The notes under the pieces are model-generated. The model did no database searches, was not told where the DNA came from, and saw only the letters and a program-made list of their open reading frames with translations. From assembly GCA_029203105.1 (NCBI GenBank), contig CP119318.1:2990501-3054500 (forward strand): DNA of 64,000 bases, read 5' to 3'. This document shows positions 1-8,842 of the stretch, piece by piece (the first letter of the stretch is position 1; every line of letters starts with the position of its first letter). This stretch comes from Candidatus Kaistia colombiensis. GTDB lineage: Bacteria; Pseudomonadota; Alphaproteobacteria; Rhizobiales; Kaistiaceae. Made by a program: the position numbers and the translations under genes.

Positions 1-1
1 G

Positions 2-283
2 CGTGCAACCCTTCAGTGGGCCGACGTGCGCAAGGCGGGCACCATCCCGGAAGGGCTCGATTTCATCGTCATGAACCCGCCTTTCCATGATGGCGGTGCC
101 GAGGATCGCTCGCTCGGCCAGGCGTTCGTCCGGCGCGCGGCCGAGAGCCTGCGCAAGGGCGGCCGCCTTTGGCTGACCGCCAACCGGCATTTGCCCTATG
201 AGGACCATTTGAAGACGCTGTTCGCCCGCGCCGATCTGGTGGCCGAGGCGGAAGGCTTCAAGATCTACGAGGCGCGCAAATGA
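2..283 (+). CDS. Class I SAM-dependent methyltransferase, C-terminal part (RsmC-like), cut by window edge
   Basis: The reading frame is open from the window edge to the TGA at 281-283, so only about the last 93 residues are present. The motif MNPPFHDGG is the NPPF motif IV of N-methyltransferases acting on nucleic-acid bases, and the segment around it (LRKGGRLWLTANRHLPYE) matches the C-terminal domain of the RsmC/RlmG class of rRNA guanine-N2 methyltransferases. Its stop overlaps the start of the pseudouridine synthase gene (ATGA), so the two rRNA-modification genes are probably co-transcribed. The SAM-binding motif I and the true start lie upstream of the window, so the exact target base cannot be assigned. 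Confidence 0.75.
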   Translation, partial: RATLQWADVRKAGTIPEGLDFIVMNPPFHDGGAEDRSLGQAFVRRAAESLRKGGRLWLTANRHLPYEDHLKTLFARADLVAEAEGFKIYEARK

Positions 284-1041
284 GCAAGTCCGGTGGCAAG
301 GCAAGCTTCCCGACAGCCCGACTCGACCGGCTGCTGGCCAATCTCGGCTATGGCTCGCGGCGCGAGGTGCAGGGCCTCATCCAGGGCGGCCGCGTCATCC
401 TCGACGGCGAGGCGGAGACCGATCCGGCCCAGCATGTCTATGTGAAGCCGGACCTCGCCACCCGCATGACCGTGGCCGGCGAGCCGCTCGATCCGCCGCC
501 CGGCATGGCGCTGATGATCCACAAGCCGCTCGGCGTCACCTGCTCGCACAAGGAGACGGGGGCGCTGATCTATTCGCTTCTGCCGGAACGCTGGCGGCGC
601 CGCGATCCCGTCATCTCGACCGTCGGCCGTCTCGACAAGGAGACGTCGGGTCTGCTGCTGATGACCGATGACGGCGCGTTGCTCCATCGCATCATCTCGC
701 CACGCCATCACGTGCCGAAGCGCTATCAGGTGACGCTCGACCGGCCGCTCAACGGCGACGAGGCGGCGACCTTCGCCGCCGGCGGGCTGATGCTCGAAGG
801 CGAGGACAAGCCGCTCTTGCCGGCCGAGATGGAGAGCTCCGGCCCGAAGCAGGCGACGCTGACTCTGCATGAGGGGCGCTACCATCAGGTCCGCCGCATG
901 TTCGCCGCCGTCGGCAACCATGTCGTGGCGCTGCATCGCGACCGGATCGGCCTGCTCGACCTGCCGACGGATCTCGAGGCCGGTGCCTACCGGTTGCTGA
1001 CCGCCGCCGATATCGATGCGGTGTTCGGAGCCTCGGCGTGA
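280..1041 (+). CDS. rsuA: 16S rRNA pseudouridine synthase, RsuA/RluB family
   Basis: A 253-residue protein that isomerises a uridine in rRNA to pseudouridine. Residues about 14-60 form an S4 RNA-binding domain (RLDRLLANLGYGSRREV). The catalytic motif GRLDKETSGLLLMTDDG carries the nucleophile Asp119. The following HRIISPRHHVPKRY resembles RsuA (U516 of 16S rRNA) more than RluB or RluE. It starts with ATG inside the stop of the upstream methyltransferase gene and overlaps the next gene by four bases, so it is in the middle of a tightly packed operon. The family is certain; the choice of RsuA over a sister enzyme is inferred from motif resemblance. Confidence 0.85.
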   Translation: MSKSGGKASFPTARLDRLLANLGYGSRREVQGLIQGGRVILDGEAETDPAQHVYVKPDLATRMTVAGEPLDPPPGMALMIHKPLGVTCSHKETGALIYSLLPERWRRRDPVISTVGRLDKETSGLLLMTDDGALLHRIISPRHHVPKRYQVTLDRPLNGDEAATFAAGGLMLEGEDKPLLPAEMESSGPKQATLTLHEGRYHQVRRMFAAVGNHVVALHRDRIGLLDLPTDLEAGAYRLLTAADIDAVFGASA

Positions 1042-2234
1042 CCCTTCCCGGTTCGAAATTTTACGACGTCGTCGTGCTCGGCGCCGGCGCGGCCGGCATG
1101 ATGTGCGCCATCGAGGCTGGCAAGCGCGGCCGCTCGGTGGCGATCATCGATCACTCGCCCTCGGTCGGCGACAAGATCCGCATCTCCGGCGGCGGCCGCT
1201 GCAACTTCACCAACATCAACGCGTCCGCCAAGAACTTCATCTCGCGCAACCCGCGCTTCTGCATTTCGGCCCTGTCACGCTATACCCAGCGCGATTTCGT
1301 CGCCCTCGTCGAGCGCTACGGCATCGCCTATCACGAGAAGACGCTGGGCCAGCTCTTCTGCGATGGTTCGGCCAAGCAGATCATCGAGATGCTCGTCGCC
1401 GAGATGCTGCGCCATGGCGTCGAGATGCGCCTCGGCACCGCGATCAAGCGCGTCGAGCACCGGGTCGATGGCGGCTTCCGCGTTTCGCTTTCGACCGGCG
1501 ACGTCGTCTGCAAGTCGCTGGTCATCGCAACCGGCGGCAAGTCGATCCCGAAGATGGGCGCCACCGGCTTCGGCTATGAGATTGCCAGCCAGTTCGGCCT
1601 AAAGCTGGTCGAGACGCGCCCGGGCCTGGTGCCGCTGACCTTCGATCCCGCGATGCTGGAGCGCCTCGAGCCGCTGGCCGGCATCGCCGTCGATGCTGTC
1701 GCCCAGCATGGCAAGACGCGCTTCGCCGAGGCAATGCTGTTCACCCACCGCGGTCTGTCCGGCCCGGCGATCCTGCAGATCTCGTCCTATTGGCGCGAGG
1801 GCGACGAGATCACGCTATCCATGCTGCCGGCGATCGATGTGTTCGCGACGCTGAAGGCGGCCAAGGCCGAACGCGGCAAGCAGGCGCTGCATACCGTGCT
1901 CGCCACGCTGCTGCCGAAGCGGCTGGCGCAGCTGATCGCCGAGGTGGAGCCGGGGCTGGGCAACCTCGCCGACCTTTCCGACAAGGCGCTCCGCCGCGTC
2001 GAGGCGGCGATCAACGCCTGGCGCGTCAAGCCGTTGGGCTCCGAGGGCTATCGCACCGCCGAAGTGACGCTGGGCGGCGTCGACACCGACGAACTCGATC
2101 CGAAGACAATGGAGGCGAAGGCCGTCCCGGGCCTCCATTTCATTGGCGAAGTCGTCGATGTCACCGGTTGGCTCGGCGGGTACAATTTCCAGTGGGCGTG
2201 GTCATCCGGCTGGGTAGCGGGGCAGGCGGTCTAG
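1038..2234 (+). CDS. NAD(P)/FAD-dependent oxidoreductase, HI0933/YhiN (BaiN-like) family
   Basis: A 398-residue flavoprotein. The N-terminal Rossmann motif GAGAAG (residues 15-20) binds FAD, and the family signature GGGRCNFTN is at about 51-59. The C-terminal motif VTGWLGGYNFQWAWSSG is the second FAD-contact region typical of the HI0933-like family. The GTG start overlaps the rsuA stop by four bases. Members are annotated variously as aminoacetone oxidase-like or BaiN-like enzymes; the substrate is not known for most and cannot be deduced here. The length matches the family (about 390-410). Confidence 0.85.
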   Translation: MTLPGSKFYDVVVLGAGAAGMMCAIEAGKRGRSVAIIDHSPSVGDKIRISGGGRCNFTNINASAKNFISRNPRFCISALSRYTQRDFVALVERYGIAYHEKTLGQLFCDGSAKQIIEMLVAEMLRHGVEMRLGTAIKRVEHRVDGGFRVSLSTGDVVCKSLVIATGGKSIPKMGATGFGYEIASQFGLKLVETRPGLVPLTFDPAMLERLEPLAGIAVDAVAQHGKTRFAEAMLFTHRGLSGPAILQISSYWREGDEITLSMLPAIDVFATLKAAKAERGKQALHTVLATLLPKRLAQLIAEVEPGLGNLADLSDKALRRVEAAINAWRVKPLGSEGYRTAEVTLGGVDTDELDPKTMEAKAVPGLHFIGEVVDVTGWLGGYNFQWAWSSGWVAGQAV

Positions 2235-2249
2235 GATTCCCTTGCCCCT

Positions 2250-2825
2250 TTATTCGGCCAGCACGCCGGATCGCTTCGCCGCGAAGATCGCCAGCGCGTC
2301 CATCAGGGGCGGCGACAGGCAATCATAGGGCTCGATGCCCAGTTCGCGGATGCGCGCCCGGATCGCCGCCATGCGGTCCGGCTTGCCCCCGCCCTCGATC
2401 AATGAAGAGATGAAGGCGCCGAACTGCGGCGCCTGCCATCCTTCTTCCCGCGACAGCTCGGTGTGGACGAAGGTCAGGCCCTTGAAGGCGTGATCCTTCT
2501 CCACCGGTCCGTGCATATGCACACCGCAGACCTTGCAGGCATGGCGCAGGATGGTGGCGGACGGATTGACGACGGCGAGCTTGTCGCCATTGGCGACCAC
2601 GGTCACATGATCGGTCGGCACGACGGCGACGATGGCGACAATGGCGCCCTCGGGCTTCCAGCACTGGGTGCAGCCGCAGGCGTGGTTGTGGGCGACCTGT
2701 CCCTTGATCTCGACCTTCACCGGCTTGTCGAGACAGTGGCAGACCAACGTTCCGCCGGCGAAGTCATCCGCGCCCTTGCGGATGCCGTGGTCGATGGCTG
2801 GGTGAAGAAGGACCGTGGCAGGCAT
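2250..2825 (-). CDS. gfa: S-(hydroxymethyl)glutathione synthase (glutathione-dependent formaldehyde-activating enzyme)
   Basis: A 191-residue cytoplasmic zinc enzyme proposed to speed the condensation of formaldehyde with glutathione, feeding the AdhC/FrmA detoxification route. The expected cysteine ligands are visible: C29/C31, C50-x-C52-xx-C55 (ACGCTQC) and C97-xx-C100 (ACKVC). The C-terminal part (EPYDCLSPPLMDALA) is typical of full-length Gfa and not of the shorter GFA-domain proteins. It converges with the flavoprotein gene at 2234. The end product of formaldehyde detoxification is formate, so a link to the formate dehydrogenase operon at 36.6-42.5 kb is plausible but only inferred. Confidence 0.9.
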   Translation of the reverse strand: MPATVLLHPAIDHGIRKGADDFAGGTLVCHCLDKPVKVEIKGQVAHNHACGCTQCWKPEGAIVAIVAVVPTDHVTVVANGDKLAVVNPSATILRHACKVCGVHMHGPVEKDHAFKGLTFVHTELSREEGWQAPQFGAFISSLIEGGGKPDRMAAIRARIRELGIEPYDCLSPPLMDALAIFAAKRSGVLAE

Positions 2826-2944
2826 TTCAGACTCCCTCGTTCGTTCTTGCCGGAGGATCCGGACCCACGAAGGGTAGCGCTGACGCCACGTGAGGGGAAC
2901 AGGGCGGCCAGCCGGTTGCGAAGAATTGCGCGGTCGCGCAGACG

Positions 2945-2989
2945 AAAACGGCCATGTCGTCGAGCCGAAGCGCCGGCGACATGGCCGTT
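2945..2989 (-). terminator. Rho-independent terminator of argC
   Basis: Bases 2947-2959 and 2977-2989 form a perfect 13-bp stem (arms AACGGCCATGTCG and CGACATGGCCGTT). The 17-nt loop can pair further. Read on the minus strand the hairpin is followed by TTTT. It lies just downstream of the argC stop on the same strand. Confidence 0.75.
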
Positions 2990-3015
2990 GATCAATACCC
3001 CAGTCGAGAGGCCGC

Positions 3016-3966
3016 CTAGTTGAGGCCGCTCGCTTCGTCGAGGCCGAGAACCAAGTTCAGGTTCTGTACCGCCGCGCCCGAGGCGCCCTTGCCGAGATTG
3101 TCGAGCAGGGCGACCAGGCGGGCCTGGCCGGCGCCTTCGGTGCCGAAGGTGAAGAGCTTCATCTGGTTGGTGCCGTTCAGCCCCTCCGGATCGAGCCCGG
3201 TCATGGCGCCGGATTCCGCCAGGTTCGCGACGGTGACGAAACGCTCGCCGGCGTAGTGGGCGGCAAGCGCCTCGTTCAGCGCCGCCAGCGACGGCTTGCC
3301 CGGGATCAGGTCGAGATGCAGCGGGATCTCGACGATCATGCCCTGCGCATAGCGGCCGACGGACGGCGCGAAGATCGGGCGCAGCTCCAGTTGGCCGTGC
3401 TTCTGGATCTCCGGCACATGCTTGTGCTGCAGCGGCAGCGCATAGATGCGGAAATTCTCGTGGCTGTAGTTGGCCGCGTTCCGATCTTCGAATTCGGCGA
3501 TCATCGACTTGCCGCCGCCGGAATAACCGGAGACGGCATTGATCGTCACCGGCCAGGAGGCGGGCAGGAGCCCGGCCGAAACCAGCGGCCGCAGCAGCGC
3601 GATGGCGCCGGTCGCGTAGCAGCCGGGATTGGAAATGCGAGTCGAGGCGGCGATCTTCGCCCGCTGCGCCTTGTCCAGCTCGGCGAAGCCATAGGCCCAG
3701 TCGGCAGCCGTCCGGTACGCGGTCGAGGCGTCGATGACCTTGACCTTGGGATTGTCGATGAGGCTGACTGCTTCCTTGGCCGCGGCATCCGGCAGGCAGA
3801 GGATGACGGCGTCGGCGCCGTTCAGCAGTTCGGCCCTGGCTGCCGTCTCCTTGCGACGCTCGGGCGCGATCGACAGCAACTGGATGTCGTCGCGGCCTTC
3901 CAGGCGCTGGCGGATCTGCAGACCCGTCGTGCCGGCTTCGCCGTCGATGAAGACCTTGGATACCAT
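3016..3966 (-). CDS. argC: N-acetyl-gamma-glutamyl-phosphate reductase (type 2)
   Basis: A 316-residue NADPH-dependent enzyme of arginine synthesis that reduces N-acetylglutamyl phosphate to the semialdehyde. The N-terminus FIDGEAGTTGLQIRQRL is the nucleotide-binding loop of the short (AGPR_2) type common in Alphaproteobacteria. The catalytic cysteine is C116 in NPGCYATGAIAL. Length fits type 2 ArgC (about 310). It follows rpsI on the same strand, but the strong terminator at about 4062-4098 separates them, so argC probably has its own promoter in 3967-4060. Confidence 0.95.
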   Translation of the reverse strand: MVSKVFIDGEAGTTGLQIRQRLEGRDDIQLLSIAPERRKETAARAELLNGADAVILCLPDAAAKEAVSLIDNPKVKVIDASTAYRTAADWAYGFAELDKAQRAKIAASTRISNPGCYATGAIALLRPLVSAGLLPASWPVTINAVSGYSGGGKSMIAEFEDRNAANYSHENFRIYALPLQHKHVPEIQKHGQLELRPIFAPSVGRYAQGMIVEIPLHLDLIPGKPSLAALNEALAAHYAGERFVTVANLAESGAMTGLDPEGLNGTNQMKLFTFGTEGAGQARLVALLDNLGKGASGAAVQNLNLVLGLDEASGLN

Positions 3967-4061
3967 GGGCTTGCCTCCGTTCAGGCATCAGAAGATGGGG
4001 GCGCTCGCGCCACCCGCAAGGATGTCGTGTCAGCATGACCCCGCGATGAAGCAGGACCGCA

Positions 4062-4098
4062 TAGAAAAAGGGCGCTGCGGTTGCCCGAAGCGCCCTTT
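4062..4098 (-). terminator. Rho-independent terminator of the rplM-rpsI operon
   Basis: A perfect 10-bp stem (AAAGGGCGCT at 4067-4076 pairs with AGCGCCCTTT at 4089-4098) with a 12-nt loop is followed on the minus strand by TTTTTCTAT. It starts about 24 bases after the rpsI stop codon. Confidence 0.9.
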
Positions 4099-4121
4099 CG
4101 AAAACGTCGCGAGGACGCTGA

Positions 4122-4592
4122 TTAGCGCTTCGAGAACTGGAAGCTGCGGCGGGCCTTGGCGTGGCCGTACTTCTTGCGCTCGACGACACGGCTGTCGCGG
4201 GTCAGGAAGCCGCCCTTCTTGAGAACGCTGCGCAGCTCGGGCTCGTAGTAGGTGAGAGCCTTCGAGATGCCGTGACGGAGCGCGCCGGCCTGGCCGGAGA
4301 GACCGCCGCCAGCGACCGTGGCGTGGATGTCATACTGGTCGGTGCGCGCAGCGACGCCGATCGGCTGCTGAACGAGCATCTGCAGAACCGGGCGAGCGAA
4401 GTAGCCGCGGTATTCCTTGCCGTTCACGACGATCTTGCCGGTGCCCGGCTTGATCCAGACGCGGGCAATGGCGTTCTTGCGCTTGCCGGTCGCGTAGGCG
4501 CGGCCCTGGGCGTCAAGCTTCTGCACATGGACAGGAGCCGCGTTCTCGGTCGAGATGACGGCGAGGTCCTGGAGGGACTGGAGATCAGCCAT
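4122..4592 (-). CDS. rpsI: 30S ribosomal protein S9 (uS9)
   Basis: A 156-residue small-subunit protein. The core shows the S9 signature (GGGLSGQAGALRHGISKAL) and ends with the conserved basic tail KKYGHAKARRSFQFSKR, whose last residues reach the ribosomal P site. The N-terminal extension of about 25 residues before the conserved core is usual for alphaproteobacterial S9. It follows rplM by two bases, the near-universal rplM-rpsI pair, and ends at the terminator just downstream. Confidence 0.98.
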   Translation of the reverse strand: MADLQSLQDLAVISTENAAPVHVQKLDAQGRAYATGKRKNAIARVWIKPGTGKIVVNGKEYRGYFARPVLQMLVQQPIGVAARTDQYDIHATVAGGGLSGQAGALRHGISKALTYYEPELRSVLKKGGFLTRDSRVVERKKYGHAKARRSFQFSKR

Positions 4593-4594
4593 GT

Positions 4595-5059
4595 TCAGGC
4601 AATCCTCTTGTTCTTGGCATTCAGGGCGCCGACGTCCAGCACTTCCGGCTGCTGGGCCACATGCGGATGCTCCGAGCCGGCATAGACGCGCAGGTTCTTC
4701 AGCTGGCGACGGCCAAGCGGACCCTCGGGGATCATGCGCTCGATGGCCTTCTCCAGAACGCGCTCGGGGAACTTGCCCTCGATGATCTGGCGCGGGCTGC
4801 GCTCCTTGATGCCGCCGATGTAGCCGGTGTGCCAGTAGTACCGCTTGTCGGTGTACTTGGCGCCGGTGAAGACGACCTTGTCGGCATTGATGACGATGAC
4901 GTTGTCGCCGTCGTCGACATGCGGGGTGAAGCTGGCCTTGTGCTTGCCGCGCAGGCGGTTCGCCACGACGACGGCGAGACGGCCAACGACCAGCCCTTCA
5001 GCGTCGATCAGAATCCACTTCTTCTCGACATCCGCCGGCTTGGTGGAAATGGTGCTCAT
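4595..5059 (-). CDS. rplM: 50S ribosomal protein L13 (uL13)
   Basis: A 154-residue large-subunit protein, one of the early assembly proteins. Visible signatures are KKWILIDAEGLVVGRLA at the N-terminus, GDNVIVINADKVVFTG in the middle and VYAGSEHPHVAQQPEVLD at the C-terminus. It is the first gene of the rplM-rpsI operon, with a good sigma-70 type promoter about 80 bases upstream and a short hairpin in the leader. The ATG start gives the usual alphaproteobacterial length. Confidence 0.98.
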   Translation of the reverse strand: MSTISTKPADVEKKWILIDAEGLVVGRLAVVVANRLRGKHKASFTPHVDDGDNVIVINADKVVFTGAKYTDKRYYWHTGYIGGIKERSPRQIIEGKFPERVLEKAIERMIPEGPLGRRQLKNLRVYAGSEHPHVAQQPEVLDVGALNAKNKRIA

Positions 5060-5105
5060 TGTTGAACTCGTTTTCTCGTGCCCTTCTCGGGCAGGATTAG
5101 CGGCA

Positions 5106-5124
5106 ACAGGACGCGCGGTCCTGT
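5106..5124 (-). promoter_or_regulatory. Hairpin in the rplM 5' leader
   Basis: Arms ACAGGAC (5106-5112) and GTCCTGT (5118-5124) form a 7-bp stem with a GC-rich 5-nt loop between the predicted rplM promoter and the start codon. E. coli L13 is known to autoregulate its operon through its leader; whether this hairpin serves such a role here is speculation. Confidence 0.35.
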
Positions 5125-5137
5125 CGTTCGTGGCCGG

Positions 5138-5166
5138 TGTTTAGCTTGTGTCACAGATTCCGTCAA
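5138..5166 (-). promoter_or_regulatory. Sigma-70 type promoter of rplM-rpsI
   Basis: Read on the minus strand: TTGACG (-35, 5161-5166), a 17-bp spacer, then TAAACA (-10, 5138-5143). The -35 matches consensus at five of six positions. Transcription would start near 5131 and give a leader of about 70 bases. Confidence 0.65.
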
Positions 5167-5686
5167 GCGCGGCCGAAATGGTGATCGTTCAATTATCGCA
5201 TTTAAATCAATGACTTAACCGTATGGTATTATTTTACCGCGTCCAAATGGCGGTTTGCGTCGTCTGGGTGGGGCCGGCCTGGCCATGCTGCGGGCCGCGA
5301 ATACACCAAATACGCGAAGTCGGAGGATAGTCTGCGAGGGGAGCAGTTGCCACCGCGAAGCGTGCTATGGGGTTGTTCGGGGTGAGCCACGTCGGCTCGC
5401 ATGGCTATCGGGGACTGGACTATGTGGACGGTTTGGAAGCATCCGCTGGTGAAGTGGATCGTGTTGCTGGTGCTGCTCGGTGCGACGGGCGCCTTCATCC
5501 TCGCGACGACATAGCGGGGATCGGGACGGATTGTCGCGCTGCGGAGGGCAGGGGAGAGAGGATCCGCTGCCTGCCGCGCGCGCTTCGCCCCGCCATCCGG
5601 CTGTGCCGTGAATGACGGCGAACGGACCCTGTACCCGGCCGGCCGATCGGCTATGCTGCCGGCCGGATCGTGACGGGGAAGACAAG
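5167..5686. other. 520-bp gap between rplM promoter and VOC gene
   Basis: The first 70 bases are AT-rich and likely hold upstream promoter elements. A longer minus-strand frame exists but has the low-complexity composition of a shadow ORF. The only credible coding candidate is the 30-codon membrane ORF at 5422-5514. Confidence 0.5.
5422..5514 (+). CDS. Candidate 30-residue single-span membrane protein
   Basis: ATG to TAG, 30 codons. The N-terminus is basic and aromatic (MWTVWKHPLVKW), followed by an uninterrupted hydrophobic run from residue 13 to 28, the usual layout of a tiny inner-membrane protein. A GGGGA motif sits 8 bases before the ATG. I do not recognise the family. It is too short for routine gene calling, and chance cannot be excluded in GC-rich DNA. 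No function is proposed. Confidence 0.4.
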   Translation: MWTVWKHPLVKWIVLLVLLGATGAFILATT

Positions 5687-6136
5687 ATGACGAATGTAGG
5701 CCTCGCACCAAGGCTCAGCATTGTAACGCTCGGTGTCGCCAATGTGCCGAAGGCACGGGCTTTTTACGAATCGCTTGGCTGGCCGGCATCGACGGCGAGC
5801 CAGGAAGAGATCACGTTCTTTCAGCTCTCCGGCGTCGTGCTGGCCCTGTTCCAGCGCAATGCGCTCGCTGATGATGCGAATGTCGCGCCTGCCGGAGACG
5901 GCTTTCGTAGCGTGACGCTGGCCCACAACGTCGAGAGCGAAGCCGAGGTGGATGCGGCGCTGGCGCATGCCGAGAATTGCGGCGCGCGCATCATGAAGCC
6001 GGCCACCAAGGTATTCTGGGGCGGCTATTCGGGGTATTTTGCCGATCCGGACGGTCATCTCTGGGAGGTGGCCTACAATCCGTTCTTCCCGTTTGATGAG
6101 GCCGGTCGCCTCGCACTGCCAGGGCCCCAATCATGA
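5687..6136 (+). CDS. VOC (glyoxalase/bleomycin-resistance fold) family protein
   Basis: A 149-residue single-domain protein with a paired beta-alpha-beta-beta-beta fold: LSIVTLGVANVPKARAFYESLGW starts the first module and GGYSGYFADPDGHLWEVAYNP ends the second with the metal-ligand glutamate. I chose the ATG at 5687 because a GGGGA site precedes it at about 5674 and it places the first strand at the usual distance; the frame is open further upstream. The stop overlaps the ATG of the next gene. Substrate is unknown: the superfamily includes glyoxalases, dioxygenases and resistance proteins. Confidence 0.8.
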   Translation: MTNVGLAPRLSIVTLGVANVPKARAFYESLGWPASTASQEEITFFQLSGVVLALFQRNALADDANVAPAGDGFRSVTLAHNVESEAEVDAALAHAENCGARIMKPATKVFWGGYSGYFADPDGHLWEVAYNPFFPFDEAGRLALPGPQS

Positions 6137-6939
6137 AGAACCTTCTTTGCAGCTGCGCGATTCTTGCCCTCCTCGGCTCGACGGCCCTTGCCGCCGAGGA
6201 TCCGGCCAGCCAGGCCAAGCCCTATGAGGCTGTCACCGTCACCTATGACACGACGGGAGCGGACGATGCCGAGCTGAAGGCGCTTGTCGAGGCGCTGAAG
6301 GCGGCGATCGCCACCGGCGACGTCGCGACGCTCAAGACCAATGCGGCGCCGGAAGTGAAGATCTATTCGCCGATGATCGGCTTCCCGGACGCGACGCCGC
6401 CGGCCGCGCTGCCGGATCCCGACAAGCATCCGGGCGACCAGCGGCTCGACGAGGCCGCGATGCTGACGGCGACGGGGGATGTCGACTACAGCCGCGAGGA
6501 TCTCGACGGGCTCGTCGTCGATCTGTTCGGCAATGCGCTCGATCCGGGAACGCTGGGTCATTCCAAGACGGCGGGCGGCGCTATTTGCTCGCCGGCGGAG
6601 CCGATCTTCGACCGCGACAAGGCGCTGGCCGTCGCGGACGCCGCCGGTGTGCCGTCGGGCAATCTCTGGATCCTGTCGGAGGAGACGGAGTTCCACGAGA
6701 AGCCGTCCGAGACGTCCGCCGTTCTGGCCAAACTCCCGGCCGGCACGATCGTGCCTTTCGTCGAGGGCTCCGTCGATGGCGAGGATGGCGATGCCGACTG
6801 GTATTCCGTGGCGCTGCCTTCGGGAAAGACCGGCTATTCGACCAACGATATCTCGCTCGGCTTCCAGGCCACCAGCGTCTGCTACGGCAAGGTCGACGGC
6901 AAGTGGATGGTCACCGCCGTGGTCGTGCCCGGGCTGTGA
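6133..6939 (+). CDS. Secreted protein with C-terminal SH3-like domain
   Basis: A 268-residue protein. The N-terminus MKNLLCSCAILALLGSTALA is a Sec signal peptide with probable cleavage after Ala-Leu-Ala. Residues about 175-240 (LSEETEFHEKPSETSAVLAKLPAGT … WYSVALPSGKTGYSTN) have the pattern of a bacterial SH3-like (SH3b) domain, which often binds peptidoglycan or ligands in the periplasm. The middle part is not recognised. Its ATG overlaps the VOC stop (ATGA), so both are probably translated from one message. Confidence 0.7.
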   Translation: MKNLLCSCAILALLGSTALAAEDPASQAKPYEAVTVTYDTTGADDAELKALVEALKAAIATGDVATLKTNAAPEVKIYSPMIGFPDATPPAALPDPDKHPGDQRLDEAAMLTATGDVDYSREDLDGLVVDLFGNALDPGTLGHSKTAGGAICSPAEPIFDRDKALAVADAAGVPSGNLWILSEETEFHEKPSETSAVLAKLPAGTIVPFVEGSVDGEDGDADWYSVALPSGKTGYSTNDISLGFQATSVCYGKVDGKWMVTAVVVPGL

Positions 6940-6942
6940 CGC

Positions 6943-7371
6943 ATGAACCATGACCGCTATGACGACGCGTATCTTCGCGACATCCTGACCGAAACCAGGA
7001 CCATCGCCCTCGTCGGCGCGAGTCCCAATCCGGCACGGCCCAGCCATGGGGTGCTCGGCTACCTGACGGCGGCGGGCTACGAGACCTATCCGATCAATCC
7101 CGGCATTGCCGGGCGGGAACTGTTCGGCCGGATGGTCTATCCGCACCTCGCCGACATTCCGGTCGCGATCGACATGGTCGACGTGTTCCGCAATTCGGCT
7201 GCGATCGGCGGCGTTGTCGACGAGATTCTGGCGCTGCCGGTGCCGCCCAAGGTGATGTGGCTGCAACTCGGCGTCCGCAACGACGTCGAGGCGGCCCGTC
7301 TGGAGGCAAAGGGCATTCGCGTCGTCATGAACCGTTGTCCGGCCATAGAGCGGCCGCGTCTGATCGGCTGA
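6943..7371 (+). CDS. CoA-binding domain protein (YccU family)
   Basis: A 142-residue single-domain Rossmann-fold protein. TIALVGASPNPARPSHGVLGYL is the CoA-binding loop also found in succinyl-CoA ligases, and the C-terminal NRCPAIERPRL is the family hallmark. It follows the secreted protein gene by three bases. The family is widespread, binds CoA in solved structures, and has no agreed enzymatic role. Confidence 0.85.
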   Translation: MNHDRYDDAYLRDILTETRTIALVGASPNPARPSHGVLGYLTAAGYETYPINPGIAGRELFGRMVYPHLADIPVAIDMVDVFRNSAAIGGVVDEILALPVPPKVMWLQLGVRNDVEAARLEAKGIRVVMNRCPAIERPRLIG

Positions 7372-7532
7372 TACAATTTCGCGGCGTTCGGCGCCGAAAG
7401 GGATGAATTTTCGCCAGAGGTTGTAACCTGGCGAAATGCATGGCTGCGAATTGCGGCTCCGCCGGGTTATCGGTGGTGACCCGAGAAACACTCGAGCCAG
7501 ACATTTCACGAATGAAGATGGAGGAGACAAGA

Positions 7533-8821
7533 ATGTCCGAAGACAGGCTTCCCGGTTTCGCGACACTGGCGGTTCATGCCGGCGCCCAGCCCGACCCGAC
7601 CACGGGCGCGCGCATCACCCCGATCTACCAGACGACCTCGTTCGTCTTCGACGAATGTCGATCACGCCGCGTCGCTGTTCGGCCTGCAGGCCTTCGGCAA
7701 CATCTATACCCGCATCACCAACCCGACGACCGCCGTGCTGGAGGAGCGCGTCGCGGCGCTGGAAGGCGGCACCGCCGCGCTCGCCGTCGCCTCGGGCCAC
7801 GCGGCCCAGCTTCTCGTCTTCCACACGCTGCTGCAGCCCGGCGATGAATTCATCGCCTCGACCAAGCTCTATGGCGGCTCGATCAACCAGTTCAACCACT
7901 CGTTCAAGAGCTTCGGCTGGAACGTCGTCTGGGCCGATCCCGACGATATCGGCTCGTTCGAGCGGGCGATCACGCCGAAGACCAAGGCGATCTTCATCGA
8001 ATCGATCGCCAATCCGGGCGGTATCGTCGTCGACATCGCGGCGATCGCAGCCGTCGCCAAGCGCGCCGGCGTGCCGCTGATCGTCGATAACACACTGGCG
8101 ACGCCCTATCTTTGCAAGCCGTTCGAGCATGGCGCCGATATCGTCGTGCATTCGCTGACCAAGTTCCTCGGCGGCCACGGCAACTCGATGGGCGGCGTCA
8201 TCGTCGATGGCGGCCGGTTCAACTGGGCACGCGAGGCGCGCTATCCGAAGCTGTCGCAGCCGCTGGCCGAATATAACGGTGTCGTGCTGGCCGAGACGTT
8301 TGGCAATTTCGCCTTCGCCATCGCCTGCCGCGTGCTCGGCCTGCGCGATCTCGGCCCGGCCATCTCGCCGCAGAACTCGTTCCTGATCCTGACCGGCATC
8401 GAGACGCTGCCGCTGCGCATGCAGAGGCACTCGCGACAATGCCCGCGCCGTCGCCGAATATCTGATCGACCATCCGGCCGTGGCCTGGGTGAGTTATGCC
8501 GGCCTGCCGGGCGACCGCTATCACAACCTTGCCCGCCGCTATGTCCCGAAGGGCGCGGGCGCCGTGCTGACCTTCGGCCTGAAGGGCGGCTATGACGCAG
8601 GCGTCAAGGTCGTCTCGACCGTCAAGCTGTTCTCGCATCTGGCCAATATCGGCGATACGCGCTCGCTGATCATCCATCCCGCCTCGACGACGCATCGCCA
8701 GCTGAGCGATTCCCAGAAGGTCCTGGCCGGAGCCGGCCCGGATGTCGTCCGTCTGTCGGTCGGTATCGAGGACAAGGAAGACATTATCGCCGATCTCGAG
8801 CAGGCGCTCGCCGGCACCTGA
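7533..8821 (+). pseudogene. metY: O-acetylhomoserine aminocarboxypropyltransferase (MetY type), two frameshifts in this sequence
   Basis: PLP enzyme making homocysteine (or methionine) directly from O-acetylhomoserine and sulfide. The frame starts at ATG 7533 behind GGAGGAG, shifts near 7653 (an extra base in GACGAATGTCGAT) and shifts again near 8430 (an extra C in CACTCGCGACAATG). Joining the three pieces gives about 429 residues, the normal MetY length, with the cofactor lysine in VHSLTKFLGGHGNSMGG and the MetY signature FGNIYTRITNPT. Because the protein is otherwise fully conserved, I think these are sequence errors and the real gene is intact. Typed as pseudogene only because the given sequence does not encode one continuous protein. 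Confidence 0.85.
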
Positions 8822-8842
8822 TCGGAACTCGGGGAGGATAGG

